A stretch of DNA of 43,325 nt from an uncultured Lachnospiraceae bacterium. GTDB lineage: Bacteria; Bacillota; Clostridia; Lachnospirales; Lachnospiraceae. Positions within the stretch are counted from its first letter, which is position 1. The number at the start of each line of letters is the position of its first letter. Where the stretch lies: assembly GCA_910586405.1 (NCBI GenBank), contig CAJUII010000019.1, forward strand, positions 1-43,325, written 5' to 3'. The notes under the pieces are model-generated. The model was not told the origin of the DNA. It was given only the letters and a program-made list of their open reading frames with translations, and did not search any database. Shown in pieces: positions 8,681 to 16,371 of this stretch. Made by a program: the position numbers and the translations under genes.

Positions 8681-8845
8681 GTACAGGAGCACCTCCTTAT
8701 TAAATTTTCATTGTGCAACTGTTCAGTGCCTCCACAGTTTCCTGCTCAACCGATCAGAGAACATGCTTCCCTGCTTGGCGCTGAAATCTATAAAGTATTC
8801 CGAATAGTCACTTCATTGTATCTTTGCAGATACTACAACATATTA

Positions 8846-8874
8846 ATTTTACTCTTTTACCAAGCTAATGTCAA
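8846..8874 (-). promoter_or_regulatory. rny promoter
   Basis: TTGACA (8874-8869), a 17-base spacer and TAAAAT (8851-8846) on the minus strand give a transcript with a leader of roughly 160 bases before rny. In the leader I saw no riboswitch or other recognisable element. Confidence 0.8.
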
Positions 8875-8886
8875 GCATTTATTCGA

Positions 8887-8916
8887 ACCCGCCAACTGCC
8901 TACCCGCCAACTGCCT
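8887..8916. repeat. perfect 15-base tandem duplication over the recX stop codon
   Basis: ACCCGCCAACTGCCT occurs twice head to tail (8887-8901 and 8902-8916). The recX stop codon (8902-8900) straddles the junction, so the last codons of recX are copied downstream of its stop. Confidence 0.95.
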
Positions 8917-9508
8917 TATAAATATTGTCGAGCGCAAAGCCTTTCCGATACAGAAACCCAATCATTTTCTGGCATTCCTCATACGTGGCATTCTCTCTGT
9001 CAAAATGCTTCTTCTCAAGGAGTCTGCAAATCAATACTTCCTCCTCTGTGATGCAGTCCTCCTCAAAACACTGTTCATAGGCCTGTTCAATTGTTTCTTT
9101 TGAGATCCCTTTGCCAAAGAGCGTGTTCTCAATCTGCCTCCTGCTCTTTGTCTTCCCTGCACATTCTATATACGATTTGGCATATCGGAGATCATCTACA
9201 TAACCATAAGAAGCCACGTAGTCAATTGCAGCATCCATTATCTCCTCTGGATATATGCCTTGTCTGAGCTTCATCACAAGCTGATGCTTCGTGTAATCCC
9301 TGCTCTTTAACAAATTCATGCATCTAAGTTTTGCCCGTTTGAGGAGCACTTCGCCCATAATCATATCATAGTACTCCTGAGAAATCTCGGCATCCTCTGC
9401 AATCCTATACTTTTTGAGCTCACTTTTATATAGTGCAAAACATCTGTCATTATCCAATAGTACCTTTGCTTTTGTCTTGGATATCTCTACAATTTCTGTA
9501 ACTATCAT
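8900..9508 (-). CDS. recX: regulatory protein RecX
   Basis: RecX binds RecA filaments and modulates recombinase activity. The 202-residue protein shows the tandem three-helix repeats of the family, with KSRDYTKHQLVMKL, DYVASYGYVDDLRYAKSYIE and FGKGISKETIEQA motifs. It lies 15 bases after recA and is almost certainly co-transcribed with it under LexA control. The ATG at 9508 has only a weak ribosome site, suggesting lower or coupled translation relative to recA. The C-terminal codons lie within a perfect 15-base tandem duplication. Length is near the usual 150-270 range. Confidence 0.92.
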   Translation of the reverse strand: MIVTEIVEISKTKAKVLLDNDRCFALYKSELKKYRIAEDAEISQEYYDMIMGEVLLKRAKLRCMNLLKSRDYTKHQLVMKLRQGIYPEEIMDAAIDYVASYGYVDDLRYAKSYIECAGKTKSRRQIENTLFGKGISKETIEQAYEQCFEEDCITEEEVLICRLLEKKHFDRENATYEECQKMIGFLYRKGFALDNIYKAVGG

Positions 9509-9523
9509 CCTGATATCCCGGCA

Positions 9524-10627
9524 TTATTCTGCTGACGCTGCGGATTCTTCCGCTGTTGACTCTGCTGCTTTTTTTGTCTTGCTCTTGCTTTCTGACTTCT
9601 CAGAAACAGTCGGCTCAGAAGCTGCTTCCCCGCCCTGGAGTCCAAAGTGCTGACGGACTTTATTTTCAATCTCACTGCATATCTCTGGATTATCCTTCAA
9701 ATATTGTTTTGCATTTTCCCGTCCCTGACCAATCTTGCTGCTCTCGTATGCATACCATGCACCACTCTTCACAATGATGCCGACAGATGCCGCCAGATCC
9801 AGAATATCTCCTACAGCAGAGATTCCCTCACCAAACATAATATCAAATTCCGCTTCCTTAAAAGGCGGTGCGATCTTATTCTTTACAACCTTCACCCTTG
9901 TTCTATTTCCCATGACCTCGCCACTCTGCTTGAGCGACTCGATCCTCCTGACATCAAGACGGACAGATGAATAGAATTTCAATGCGCGCCCTCCAGTGGT
10001 CGTCTCTGGATTGCCAAACATAATGCCAACCTTCTCACGAAGCTGATTGATAAAGATAACGACACAGTTTGACTTACTGATGACTGCTGTCAGTTTCCGC
10101 AGCGCCTGTGACATCAATCTCGCTTGCAGGCCGACATGAGAGTCTCCCATATCACCGTCAATCTCAGCCTTCGGAACCAGTGCTGCCACAGAGTCTACAA
10201 CCACGATATCAATCGCACCTGACCGCACCATGGTCTCTGTGATCTCAAGTGCCTGCTCACCATTATCGGGCTGCGATATGTATAAATTATCGATATCGAC
10301 TCCTATATTCTTCGCATATGCCGGATCAAGTGCATGTTCTGCATCAATGAATCCAGCGATTCCTCCTCTCTTTTGCACCTCAGCGATCATGTGAAGTGTC
10401 ACTGTTGTCTTACCGGAGGACTCTGGTCCATAAATCTCCACGATTCTTCCTTTTGGAATCCCGCCAAGGCCAAGAGCAATGTCGAGACTGAGCGACCCTG
10501 TTGGTATTGTCTCCACATTCATCTGTACACTGGGATCACCTAGCTTCATCACGGCTCCCTTACCATACTGTCTCTCTATCTGTGCAAGTGCGGCATCAAG
10601 CGCCTTTAATTTGTCTTCTTTTTCCAT
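9524..10627 (-). CDS. recA: recombinase RecA
   Basis: RecA catalyses strand exchange in homologous recombination and is the co-protease that triggers LexA self-cleavage. The 367-residue protein has the Walker A motif GPESSGKT at 67-74, a VVVDSVAALVPKAE Walker B region, loop L1, and the signature ALRKLT. The C-terminal 40 residues are a low-complexity Lys/Glu/Ser/Ala tail, as is usual. AAAGGAG precedes the ATG. The upstream promoter is near-perfect and carries two LexA-type operators, so SOS induction is expected. It forms an operon with recX. Confidence 0.98.
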   Translation of the reverse strand: MEKEDKLKALDAALAQIERQYGKGAVMKLGDPSVQMNVETIPTGSLSLDIALGLGGIPKGRIVEIYGPESSGKTTVTLHMIAEVQKRGGIAGFIDAEHALDPAYAKNIGVDIDNLYISQPDNGEQALEITETMVRSGAIDIVVVDSVAALVPKAEIDGDMGDSHVGLQARLMSQALRKLTAVISKSNCVVIFINQLREKVGIMFGNPETTTGGRALKFYSSVRLDVRRIESLKQSGEVMGNRTRVKVVKNKIAPPFKEAEFDIMFGEGISAVGDILDLAASVGIIVKSGAWYAYESSKIGQGRENAKQYLKDNPEICSEIENKVRQHFGLQGGEAASEPTVSEKSESKSKTKKAAESTAEESAASAE

Positions 10628-10684
10628 GATTCAATCTCCTTTGATTTCCTTTTATTGTTCTGTTTATGATCTTGAGTATTTAAA

Positions 10685-10696
10685 GAACAAGTGTTT
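10685..10696. promoter_or_regulatory. LexA (SOS) box, downstream copy
   Basis: GAACAAGTGTTT matches the Gram-positive SOS box GAAC-RNRY-GTTY. It lies just downstream of the recA -10 element, centred 30 bases from the other copy. Confidence 0.7.
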
Positions 10697-10708
10697 TAAC
10701 CTGTATTT

Positions 10709-10737
10709 ACTATAAAACATTCGTTCGTAAATGTCAA
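10709..10737 (-). promoter_or_regulatory. recA promoter
   Basis: TTGACA (10737-10732), a 17-base spacer and TATAGT (10714-10709) on the minus strand form a near-consensus sigma-A promoter. The whole spacer region is occupied by a LexA-type box. Between 10741 and 10870 I saw no other feature. Confidence 0.88.
10715..10726. promoter_or_regulatory. LexA (SOS) box within the recA promoter spacer
   Basis: On the minus strand CGAACGAATGTTT (10727-10715) matches CGAAC-RNRY-GTTY. It sits exactly between the -35 and -10 elements of the recA promoter, where bound LexA would block polymerase. Confidence 0.82.
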
Positions 10738-10873
10738 GATCATTTTCACAATTTTTGTTTTTTATAAGCAGGATTGCTCTAAATCACCATAACATATATA
10801 CACCTTTGAAACAAGTGTGAATTTTTACATTTACCCAAACAAATTTTTGTATAATTCTTCTGCTGCCTGTGTG

Positions 10874-10917
10874 CACAAAAAAACCAGTACCATAACCGCT
10901 CTTATGGACTGGTTTTA
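10874..10917 (-). terminator. pgsA terminator
   Basis: On the minus strand a stem of ACCAGTCCATAA with TTATGGTACTGGT (one bulged base) is followed by seven T residues. It closes the yicC-to-pgsA transcription unit right after pgsA. Confidence 0.88.
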
Positions 10918-10920
10918 CTT

Positions 10921-11496
10921 TTATAGTTTCCCATCAAACAATACGCTCTTGTTTTTGACCAGATAGTCAATCAGAGAAATCACTGTCAAAATCACAGCAA
11001 CCCACATAATAATCTGCGTCAGCACGGCAAGCTCTTCAATATTCACGATCATCAGACAAACCATAATCATCTGGAATGTCGTCTTGAATTTTCCCCAGTA
11101 GTTTGCTGCGATAACAACCTTATTGTCCGCTGCGACAAGTCTGAATCCACTGATAATAAACTCCCGGCTTATGATAATGATGACAATCCATGCGGGTATC
11201 CTGTCCATCTCAATCAGACAAATCAACGCCGAACACACCAGCAGCTTATCCGCCAGCGGGTCCATGAATTTTCCGAAATTTGTGACAAGATTATATTTTC
11301 TGGCTATCTTTCCGTCGAGCATATCTGTCAAGCTCGCAACGATAAATAATCCGAGCGCAATATAGTCCGCATATGGCGCAATCCCTCCAAACAGCATCAT
11401 ATACCACGCCCACTCGGCATAGCTGCCCAGCATGACCAGCACAAACGGTACGATCAGGATCACTCTGAAAACAGTTAGTTTATTTGGCAAATTCAT
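10921..11496 (-). CDS. pgsA: CDP-diacylglycerol--glycerol-3-phosphate 3-phosphatidyltransferase
   Basis: PgsA makes phosphatidylglycerol phosphate, the committed step of phosphatidylglycerol synthesis, in the membrane. The 191-residue protein has the complete CDP-alcohol phosphotransferase motif: Asp61, Gly62, Ala65, Arg66, Gly75, Asp79 and Asp83 in DGKIAR...GKFMDPLAD. Several membrane helices are visible. The start overlaps the 3' end of rimO by 17 bases, with AGGAG inside rimO, indicating translational coupling. Phosphatidylglycerol is also the donor for lipoteichoic acid synthesis, so the product links functionally to the LtaS-like gene at 14547. Confidence 0.95.
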   Translation of the reverse strand: MNLPNKLTVFRVILIVPFVLVMLGSYAEWAWYMMLFGGIAPYADYIALGLFIVASLTDMLDGKIARKYNLVTNFGKFMDPLADKLLVCSALICLIEMDRIPAWIVIIIISREFIISGFRLVAADNKVVIAANYWGKFKTTFQMIMVCLMIVNIEELAVLTQIIMWVAVILTVISLIDYLVKNKSVLFDGKL

Positions 11497-12832
11497 CTTC
11501 TATCTCTCCTATCAAGTCATAATCATAGGCCCCTGTGATCTTTACGCGCACAAAATCACCTGTCATAAGCTCCCTTGCAGTCTGGATAAATACAAAACCA
11601 TCCACATTCGGTGCATCTTTATAGCTTCTCGCCACATAGGCATGTTCATCCGGCACTTTGCCTTCAACCATGACAAGCAGCGTGCTCCCCACTGCATCCT
11701 GTGCCTTCTCAAAGGCGATTTCCTGTTGCAGCTCCATAATGTCCGCCTGCCGCTCAACTTTTACTGCCTCATCAATCTGACCTTCAAACAGCGCAGCGGG
11801 TGTATCCTCCTCTGGAGAGTAGGTAAAAACCCCCAGCCGGTCAAACGCCATCTCATCTACAAATTCCAGAAGGGATTCATGGTCTTTTTGTGTTTCCCCC
11901 GGAAAACCCGTAATGATTGTTGTGCGAAGACAAATATCTGGTATCCGCTCTCTCAGCCGGGCAATCATATCCATAATTTCCCGCCTGTCTGTACGCCTTC
12001 CCATACGTTTCAGAACATGGTCCGAAGCATGTTGTATGGGAATGTCCAGATAATTGCAAACCTTTTCTTCTGTTCGTATGGTCTCGATCAATTCATCCGT
12101 AATCTCCTCCGGGTAGCAATAGAGAATCCGAATCCAATACACGCCCGAAATGGCACACAATCGACGCAGTAATTCAGGCAGTCGCTTCTCCCCATACAAA
12201 TCCATACCATATACTGTCGTCTCCTGTGCCACAAGGATAATTTCCTTTGCTCCAAAAGCAGCGAGACGCTCTGCCTCCTCAACAAGCTCTTCGAGCGGAA
12301 TGCTTCGATAACGCCCCCGCACTTTAGGAATAATGCAGTAGCTACAGTGCTTGTCACATCCCTCCGCTATCTTTAAATATGCGTAATGTCCGCCTGTGGT
12401 GACAATTCTCTTATGCTGCGCAGAACGGTCATATAACGAAGGCATCCCACTGATATCTTCTAAATGATTGCGCTCCTGCCCGGACAGTACCTCCTCTAGC
12501 GCATCGGCAATCGCATCGATTGCCGTAGTTCCCACGATAGCATCCACCTCCGGGATTTCTCTTTGAATTTCATCCTGATAGCGCTGCGCGAGACATCCCG
12601 CCGCAATCAGCGCTTTGATGTCACCGTCCTTGCGCAGCTCTGCCATCTCTAAAAGGGTATTGATGCTCTCCTGCTTCGCATCATTAATAAAGCAGCATGT
12701 ATTGACAACCACTGCTTCTGCTTCCGTCTCATCATCTGTTATAGAAAATCCCCTTTGCACCAGTGTACCAAGCATCATCTCGGTGTCTACCAGGTTCTTA
12801 TCACAGCCCAGGGATATAAATAATATTTTCAA
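11480..12832 (-). CDS. rimO: ribosomal protein uS12 methylthiotransferase RimO
   Basis: RimO is a radical-SAM enzyme that methylthiolates an aspartate of ribosomal protein S12. The 450-residue protein has the N-terminal UPF0004 cysteines Cys10, Cys46 and Cys80 for one iron-sulfur cluster, and the radical-SAM triad Cys159, Cys163, Cys166 (GCDKHCSYC). The C-terminal TRAM domain carries VARSYKDAPNVDG, typical of RimO rather than MiaB. The start is TTG, three bases after the rpoZ stop, with GAGG 8 bases upstream inside rpoZ. It is translationally coupled to rpoZ and overlaps pgsA. Confidence 0.95.
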   Translation of the reverse strand: MKILFISLGCDKNLVDTEMMLGTLVQRGFSITDDETEAEAVVVNTCCFINDAKQESINTLLEMAELRKDGDIKALIAAGCLAQRYQDEIQREIPEVDAIVGTTAIDAIADALEEVLSGQERNHLEDISGMPSLYDRSAQHKRIVTTGGHYAYLKIAEGCDKHCSYCIIPKVRGRYRSIPLEELVEEAERLAAFGAKEIILVAQETTVYGMDLYGEKRLPELLRRLCAISGVYWIRILYCYPEEITDELIETIRTEEKVCNYLDIPIQHASDHVLKRMGRRTDRREIMDMIARLRERIPDICLRTTIITGFPGETQKDHESLLEFVDEMAFDRLGVFTYSPEEDTPAALFEGQIDEAVKVERQADIMELQQEIAFEKAQDAVGSTLLVMVEGKVPDEHAYVARSYKDAPNVDGFVFIQTARELMTGDFVRVKITGAYDYDLIGEIEDEFAK

Positions 12833-12835
12833 TCT

Positions 12836-13066
12836 CTAATCCTCATGTGTTATTTTGATCTTGCCCTTATTTAATTCCTCTATGGCAATTGACAGCGGCT
12901 TCGTCTGCCTGGTATCCACCAACGGCTCCTCCCCGGCGATAATCTGCCGCGCACGCCTTGATGTCGCCATCACGATTGAATAACGGCTGTTTACCACAGG
13001 TGCTTCTCCTGGCTCTACCTCATTGTTTACGACTTTCATTAAATCTGTGTACGATGGATGTAACAT
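12836..13066 (-). CDS. rpoZ: RNA polymerase omega subunit
   Basis: Omega is the small assembly subunit of RNA polymerase. The 76-residue protein has the conserved core NSRYSIVMATSRRARQI and the following KPLSIAIEEL segment, with the short length usual in Clostridia. GAGGG precedes the ATG. It lies between remA and rimO. In most Firmicutes guanylate kinase (gmk) sits immediately upstream of rpoZ, but here only 47 bases separate it from remA and contain no coding potential. Confidence 0.93.
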   Translation of the reverse strand: MLHPSYTDLMKVVNNEVEPGEAPVVNSRYSIVMATSRRARQIIAGEEPLVDTRQTKPLSIAIEELNKGKIKITHED

Positions 13067-13113
13067 ATTTTTCCCTCACTTTTTTCATTCTTAGAACTAT
13101 ATTTTGTTCATAT

Positions 13114-13383
13114 TTATATATTCTCGTCAGTATCTTCGTCCGCCAACGCACCCTGAGCCCGTCCTGCTATCGTCTCAGGCAAAAGCGCCGAGAGTACAAT
13201 CTGACTGCTCTCCATTACCAATACTGACTTTGTCTTACGCCCCTGCGTGGCATCAATGACCGTACCATTTTCCTTTGACTTCTGCACAAGTCTTTTGATC
13301 GGTGCAGAATCAGGACTCACGATCGCGATGATCTTTGATGTGTTGACAATATTCCCGAACCCTATATGAATCAGCCTGTTCAT
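13114..13383 (-). CDS. remA: RemA-like DNA-binding regulator (DUF370)
   Basis: RemA of Bacillus activates biofilm matrix and osmoprotectant genes by binding DNA as a wrapped oligomer. This 89-residue protein has the family start MNRLIHIGFGNIVN, the segment AIVSPDSAPIKRL, and DATQGRKTKSVLVMESSQIVLS. A GTG at 13395 is in frame, but GAGGTG is the ribosome site for the ATG at 13383 (9-base spacing). It follows yicC by 42 bases, as in other Firmicutes. Its target genes in this organism cannot be inferred from the window. Confidence 0.9.
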   Translation of the reverse strand: MNRLIHIGFGNIVNTSKIIAIVSPDSAPIKRLVQKSKENGTVIDATQGRKTKSVLVMESSQIVLSALLPETIAGRAQGALADEDTDENI

Positions 13384-13425
13384 CTGGCATGTCACCTCAC
13401 TGCTGTCTGAATCGTATCCCGATAA

Positions 13426-14304
13426 CTACTCAATATTTTGTATTTGTTCCCTGACCTTCTCAATTTCCGTCTTTAGATCGATACCGCGATTAGAGATCAC
13501 CAAATCGTTCGCTTTAGAGAGTATCGTATTGGCCTCCCTGTTCATCTCCTGCGCAATAAAATCAAGCTTTCTGCCGATGCTGCCGCCGTCTGACAACGCC
13601 TGTTTCATCGTCTCAATATGACTTCGAAGCCGGACCAGCTCCTCATCCACGCACACTTTATCTGCAAAAATTGTAATCTCCGTCAAAAGTCTTGCCTCAT
13701 CGACAGAGGCATCACCGAGAAGCTCATGAACCCTATCTTCCAGTTTCTTCCTATATTCATCGATAAGCTGAGGCGATCGCGCTTCTATAAATGCGACATG
13801 CTCTAACATGCCATCCAACTTCCCGATCAGATCCTCCGCTAAGTTTTTGCCCTCTTTGATACGCGTCTCCAACAGATTTTCTGCCGCTCCCTGTATGGCC
13901 TTTGCCAGCCCCTTCCAAATCTCCTCCTCATCGATAGTCTGTTCTTCCATGGAGAACACTTCAGGATAACGGGAGAGCGTCGAGACACGGACATCATTAT
14001 CCAATCCAAAATCTTCTGACATGGCTTTCAGATATTTCAGATACTCCGCAGCAATATCCCTATTGTACTTTATGCACACATTACTCTCAGAAAAATCTTC
14101 GTAGGTAAGAAACAAGTCAATCTTTCCGCGCTGTACATAATTTTTTAGTTCATTTCTGATAGAACTCTCAAAAAAACTGAGCTTTTTGGGCATCTTAATA
14201 TTGGCATCAAGATATCTGTGATTCACAGATTTCATCTCAACCGTGTACTTGTGGTCCCCGTCTGTGATCTCACACCTTCCAAAGCCTGTCATACTTTTAA
14301 TCAT
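13426..14304 (-). CDS. yicC: YicC family endoribonuclease
   Basis: YicC proteins are endoribonucleases associated with stress and small-RNA turnover. The 292-residue protein starts with the signature MIKSMTGFGR and contains VEMKSVNHRYLD and the C-terminal LDFIAQEMNREANTI motif of the DUF1732 domain, ending ...KVREQIQNIE. AGGAGG precedes the ATG. It is the first gene of the yicC-remA-rpoZ-rimO-pgsA unit and has a very good promoter. Confidence 0.94.
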   Translation of the reverse strand: MIKSMTGFGRCEITDGDHKYTVEMKSVNHRYLDANIKMPKKLSFFESSIRNELKNYVQRGKIDLFLTYEDFSESNVCIKYNRDIAAEYLKYLKAMSEDFGLDNDVRVSTLSRYPEVFSMEEQTIDEEEIWKGLAKAIQGAAENLLETRIKEGKNLAEDLIGKLDGMLEHVAFIEARSPQLIDEYRKKLEDRVHELLGDASVDEARLLTEITIFADKVCVDEELVRLRSHIETMKQALSDGGSIGRKLDFIAQEMNREANTILSKANDLVISNRGIDLKTEIEKVREQIQNIE

Positions 14305-14349
14305 CTCAATCCTCCTGACTGCTGATTGATTTTGAACATATATTAATGT

Positions 14350-14378
14350 ATTATAAGATAATCCTTTCCCCGCGTCAA
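14350..14378 (-). promoter_or_regulatory. promoter of the yicC-remA-rpoZ-rimO-pgsA unit
   Basis: TTGACG (14378-14373), a 17-base spacer and a perfect TATAAT (14355-14350) lie on the minus strand 46 bases before yicC. The divergent ltaS-like promoter is about 80 bases away. Confidence 0.85.
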
Positions 14379-14457
14379 CCTCTTTTCCTCTGAAATCATT
14401 CGTTCCTGATAATTTCCCAAAGAACGCAAAAAAGAGCGCAAAAGAAACAAATCTACC

Positions 14458-14486
14458 TTGAAAACACTGGAAAAAAATGCTATTGT
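14458..14486 (+). promoter_or_regulatory. promoter of the LtaS-like/YfhO pair
   Basis: TTGAAA (14458-14463), a 17-base spacer ending in TGC, and TATTGT (14481-14486) form an extended -10 promoter about 60 bases before the LtaS-like gene. Confidence 0.65.
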
Positions 14487-14546
14487 AATAAAGTTATCAG
14501 TATTCTGATACAGATCTGTAACAATTTGGAGGAAAAGAAATTTATT

Positions 14547-16352
14547 ATGAAAAAGTTGTTATCTAAACACCCGAAACTTCTATGGTGTATGCGAAATCTC
14601 ATCCCGATGATACTGTTTCCCGTAGCAAACTTCTATTTGTTTGAATGGTATCTGAACAATCCATGGAAAGAAATGAAAGTCCCCATACAATTCCTAAACA
14701 TTTATTTATTCGAGCTGCTCATGGCATTGTTTCTGTGTGTCTTTGGACGCCTGAAATGGTCCTTGCGCCTCCAAAGCATCTTTTTTATGGTTGTCGGTTT
14801 GGCAAACTACTATATTATCAACTTCCGCTCTGCCCCGATCATGCCGTGGGATATCTACTCTATCGGCACTGCCCTGAGCGTCGCCAACAATTTTAAATAC
14901 ACGATCGAGCGTCAGACTGTCATTGTCCTGATCGGATTTATTTTATTAATTGTATGTGAATCTGTCGTGAATCTGGAATTAAAAGGTACTGGTCCGTGGA
15001 AAAAGCGTTTCTGGGGAATCCGCTTGGCAGGTGCTGTTGTCTTTTTTGCCCTCCTTTGCAGCTTTACACATATGCTGCATCAGGACAGCACGATCGCCAA
15101 ATACAAAATGTACGACAAGCTGTTTACGCCGACTGTCATGAGCAAACGCGATGGTACAGCTGTCGCATTTTTAATGGAATTAAAGTATATCTCCGTGGAC
15201 AAGCCTGCGAATTACAGCGAATCCGCCGTCGAGGAGATTCTAAAGCCCTACGCGGAGCAGGAACCAGCGGCAGTCCCCGACTCCCTGCCAAATATCATCG
15301 TGATCATGAACGAGGCATTCTCTGACCCTGCCGTACTTGGTTCGTTCAAGACCAATCAAGATTATATGCCTTATGTGCATTCTATTCTGAGTGGCACGGT
15401 AGACAACACAATCTCCGGCTATCTGAATGTATCTGTACTCGGAGGAAACACTGCCAACACGGAATTTGAGTTTCTCACTGGAAACACCATGGCATTTCTT
15501 CCGCAAGGAAGCGTGGCTTATCAGCAGTATCTTAAGAGGGAAATGCCCTCTCTCGCATCTCATCTAAAGGATCTAGGATACAAGACCGTCGCCACACACC
15601 CTTATAACAGTACTGGCTGGGACAGAAATAAAGTATATCCGCTTCTGGGATTTGACGAAATGTATTTCATAAAAGATTATAAAAAACCGGAAAGAATCAG
15701 AAAATATGTAAGTGACCGGGCATGTTATGACAAAATCATCGACATGTATGAGTCCAAGCCTGCCGGCACGCCGCTCTTTGTATTCAATGTGACGATGCAG
15801 AATCACTCCTCGTACACGGATGACTTCGACAATTTTCATCCAGATATCGAGGTTGAGGGCAGCAAATCCAAAGCCCTGAACAATTATCTGTCCCTGATGA
15901 AGATATCTGACGAGTCCGTGCGAGACCTGACAGCCTATTTTTCCAACGCCGGCGAGGACACGATGATCATATTTTTTGGCGACCATCAGCCGACCAACTC
16001 TGTCGTGTCAAATGTATGGAAATTAAACGGCAAAAACGGAAATGAGCTGTCTGATGAGGATGAGGCAAACCGCTACAAGGTGCCCTATTTTATCTGGTGT
16101 AATTTCGATATAGAATCCAAAGTAAATGCCGACACCAGCTCAAATTTCCTCGCTACCGATATCCTTGAGGCCGCCAAAATCCCCATGACTCAGTATGAGC
16201 AATATCTAGGCAAGCTGTCAGAGCATTATCCTGTGATTACATCTATACGCACGGAGGATGCCCAGGGCAAGAGCACTGACACCGAAAATGTTATGGGTGA
16301 ATTAAACAACTATGCTATTTTGCAGTACGACTGCATCTTTGGCAAAAAATAA
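14547..16352 (+). CDS. LTA synthase family protein (membrane sulfatase-fold phosphoglycerol transferase)
   Basis: This protein probably polymerises glycerol phosphate from phosphatidylglycerol onto a lipid anchor outside the membrane. The 601-residue protein has about five membrane helices in residues 10-175 and then an extracellular sulfatase-fold domain. Its metal and catalytic residues are visible: Glu256 in IVIMNEAFSD, the nucleophile Thr302 in GGNTANTEFEFLTG, and Asp479-His480 in IIFFGDHQP. A TTG at 14526 is in frame but overlaps the GGAGG site. The ATG at 14547 has a rather long spacing (14 bases), so the start is less certain. It is followed 19 bases later by a YfhO protein. Whether the product is lipoteichoic acid or another phosphoglycerol polymer is not shown. 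Confidence 0.88.
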   Translation: MKKLLSKHPKLLWCMRNLIPMILFPVANFYLFEWYLNNPWKEMKVPIQFLNIYLFELLMALFLCVFGRLKWSLRLQSIFFMVVGLANYYIINFRSAPIMPWDIYSIGTALSVANNFKYTIERQTVIVLIGFILLIVCESVVNLELKGTGPWKKRFWGIRLAGAVVFFALLCSFTHMLHQDSTIAKYKMYDKLFTPTVMSKRDGTAVAFLMELKYISVDKPANYSESAVEEILKPYAEQEPAAVPDSLPNIIVIMNEAFSDPAVLGSFKTNQDYMPYVHSILSGTVDNTISGYLNVSVLGGNTANTEFEFLTGNTMAFLPQGSVAYQQYLKREMPSLASHLKDLGYKTVATHPYNSTGWDRNKVYPLLGFDEMYFIKDYKKPERIRKYVSDRACYDKIIDMYESKPAGTPLFVFNVTMQNHSSYTDDFDNFHPDIEVEGSKSKALNNYLSLMKISDESVRDLTAYFSNAGEDTMIIFFGDHQPTNSVVSNVWKLNGKNGNELSDEDEANRYKVPYFIWCNFDIESKVNADTSSNFLATDILEAAKIPMTQYEQYLGKLSEHYPVITSIRTEDAQGKSTDTENVMGELNNYAILQYDCIFGKK

Positions 16353-16371
16353 ACTGGAGGACGAACATACC

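Noticed and set aside
8711..9103. 130-residue plus-strand frame spanning the rny-recX gap
   Set aside because: Most of it is antisense to recX and it crosses the strong rny promoter. It has no ribosome site.
11432..12172. 246-residue plus-strand open frame opposite rimO and pgsA
   Set aside because: It is antisense to two certain genes, has no family resemblance and no ribosome site.
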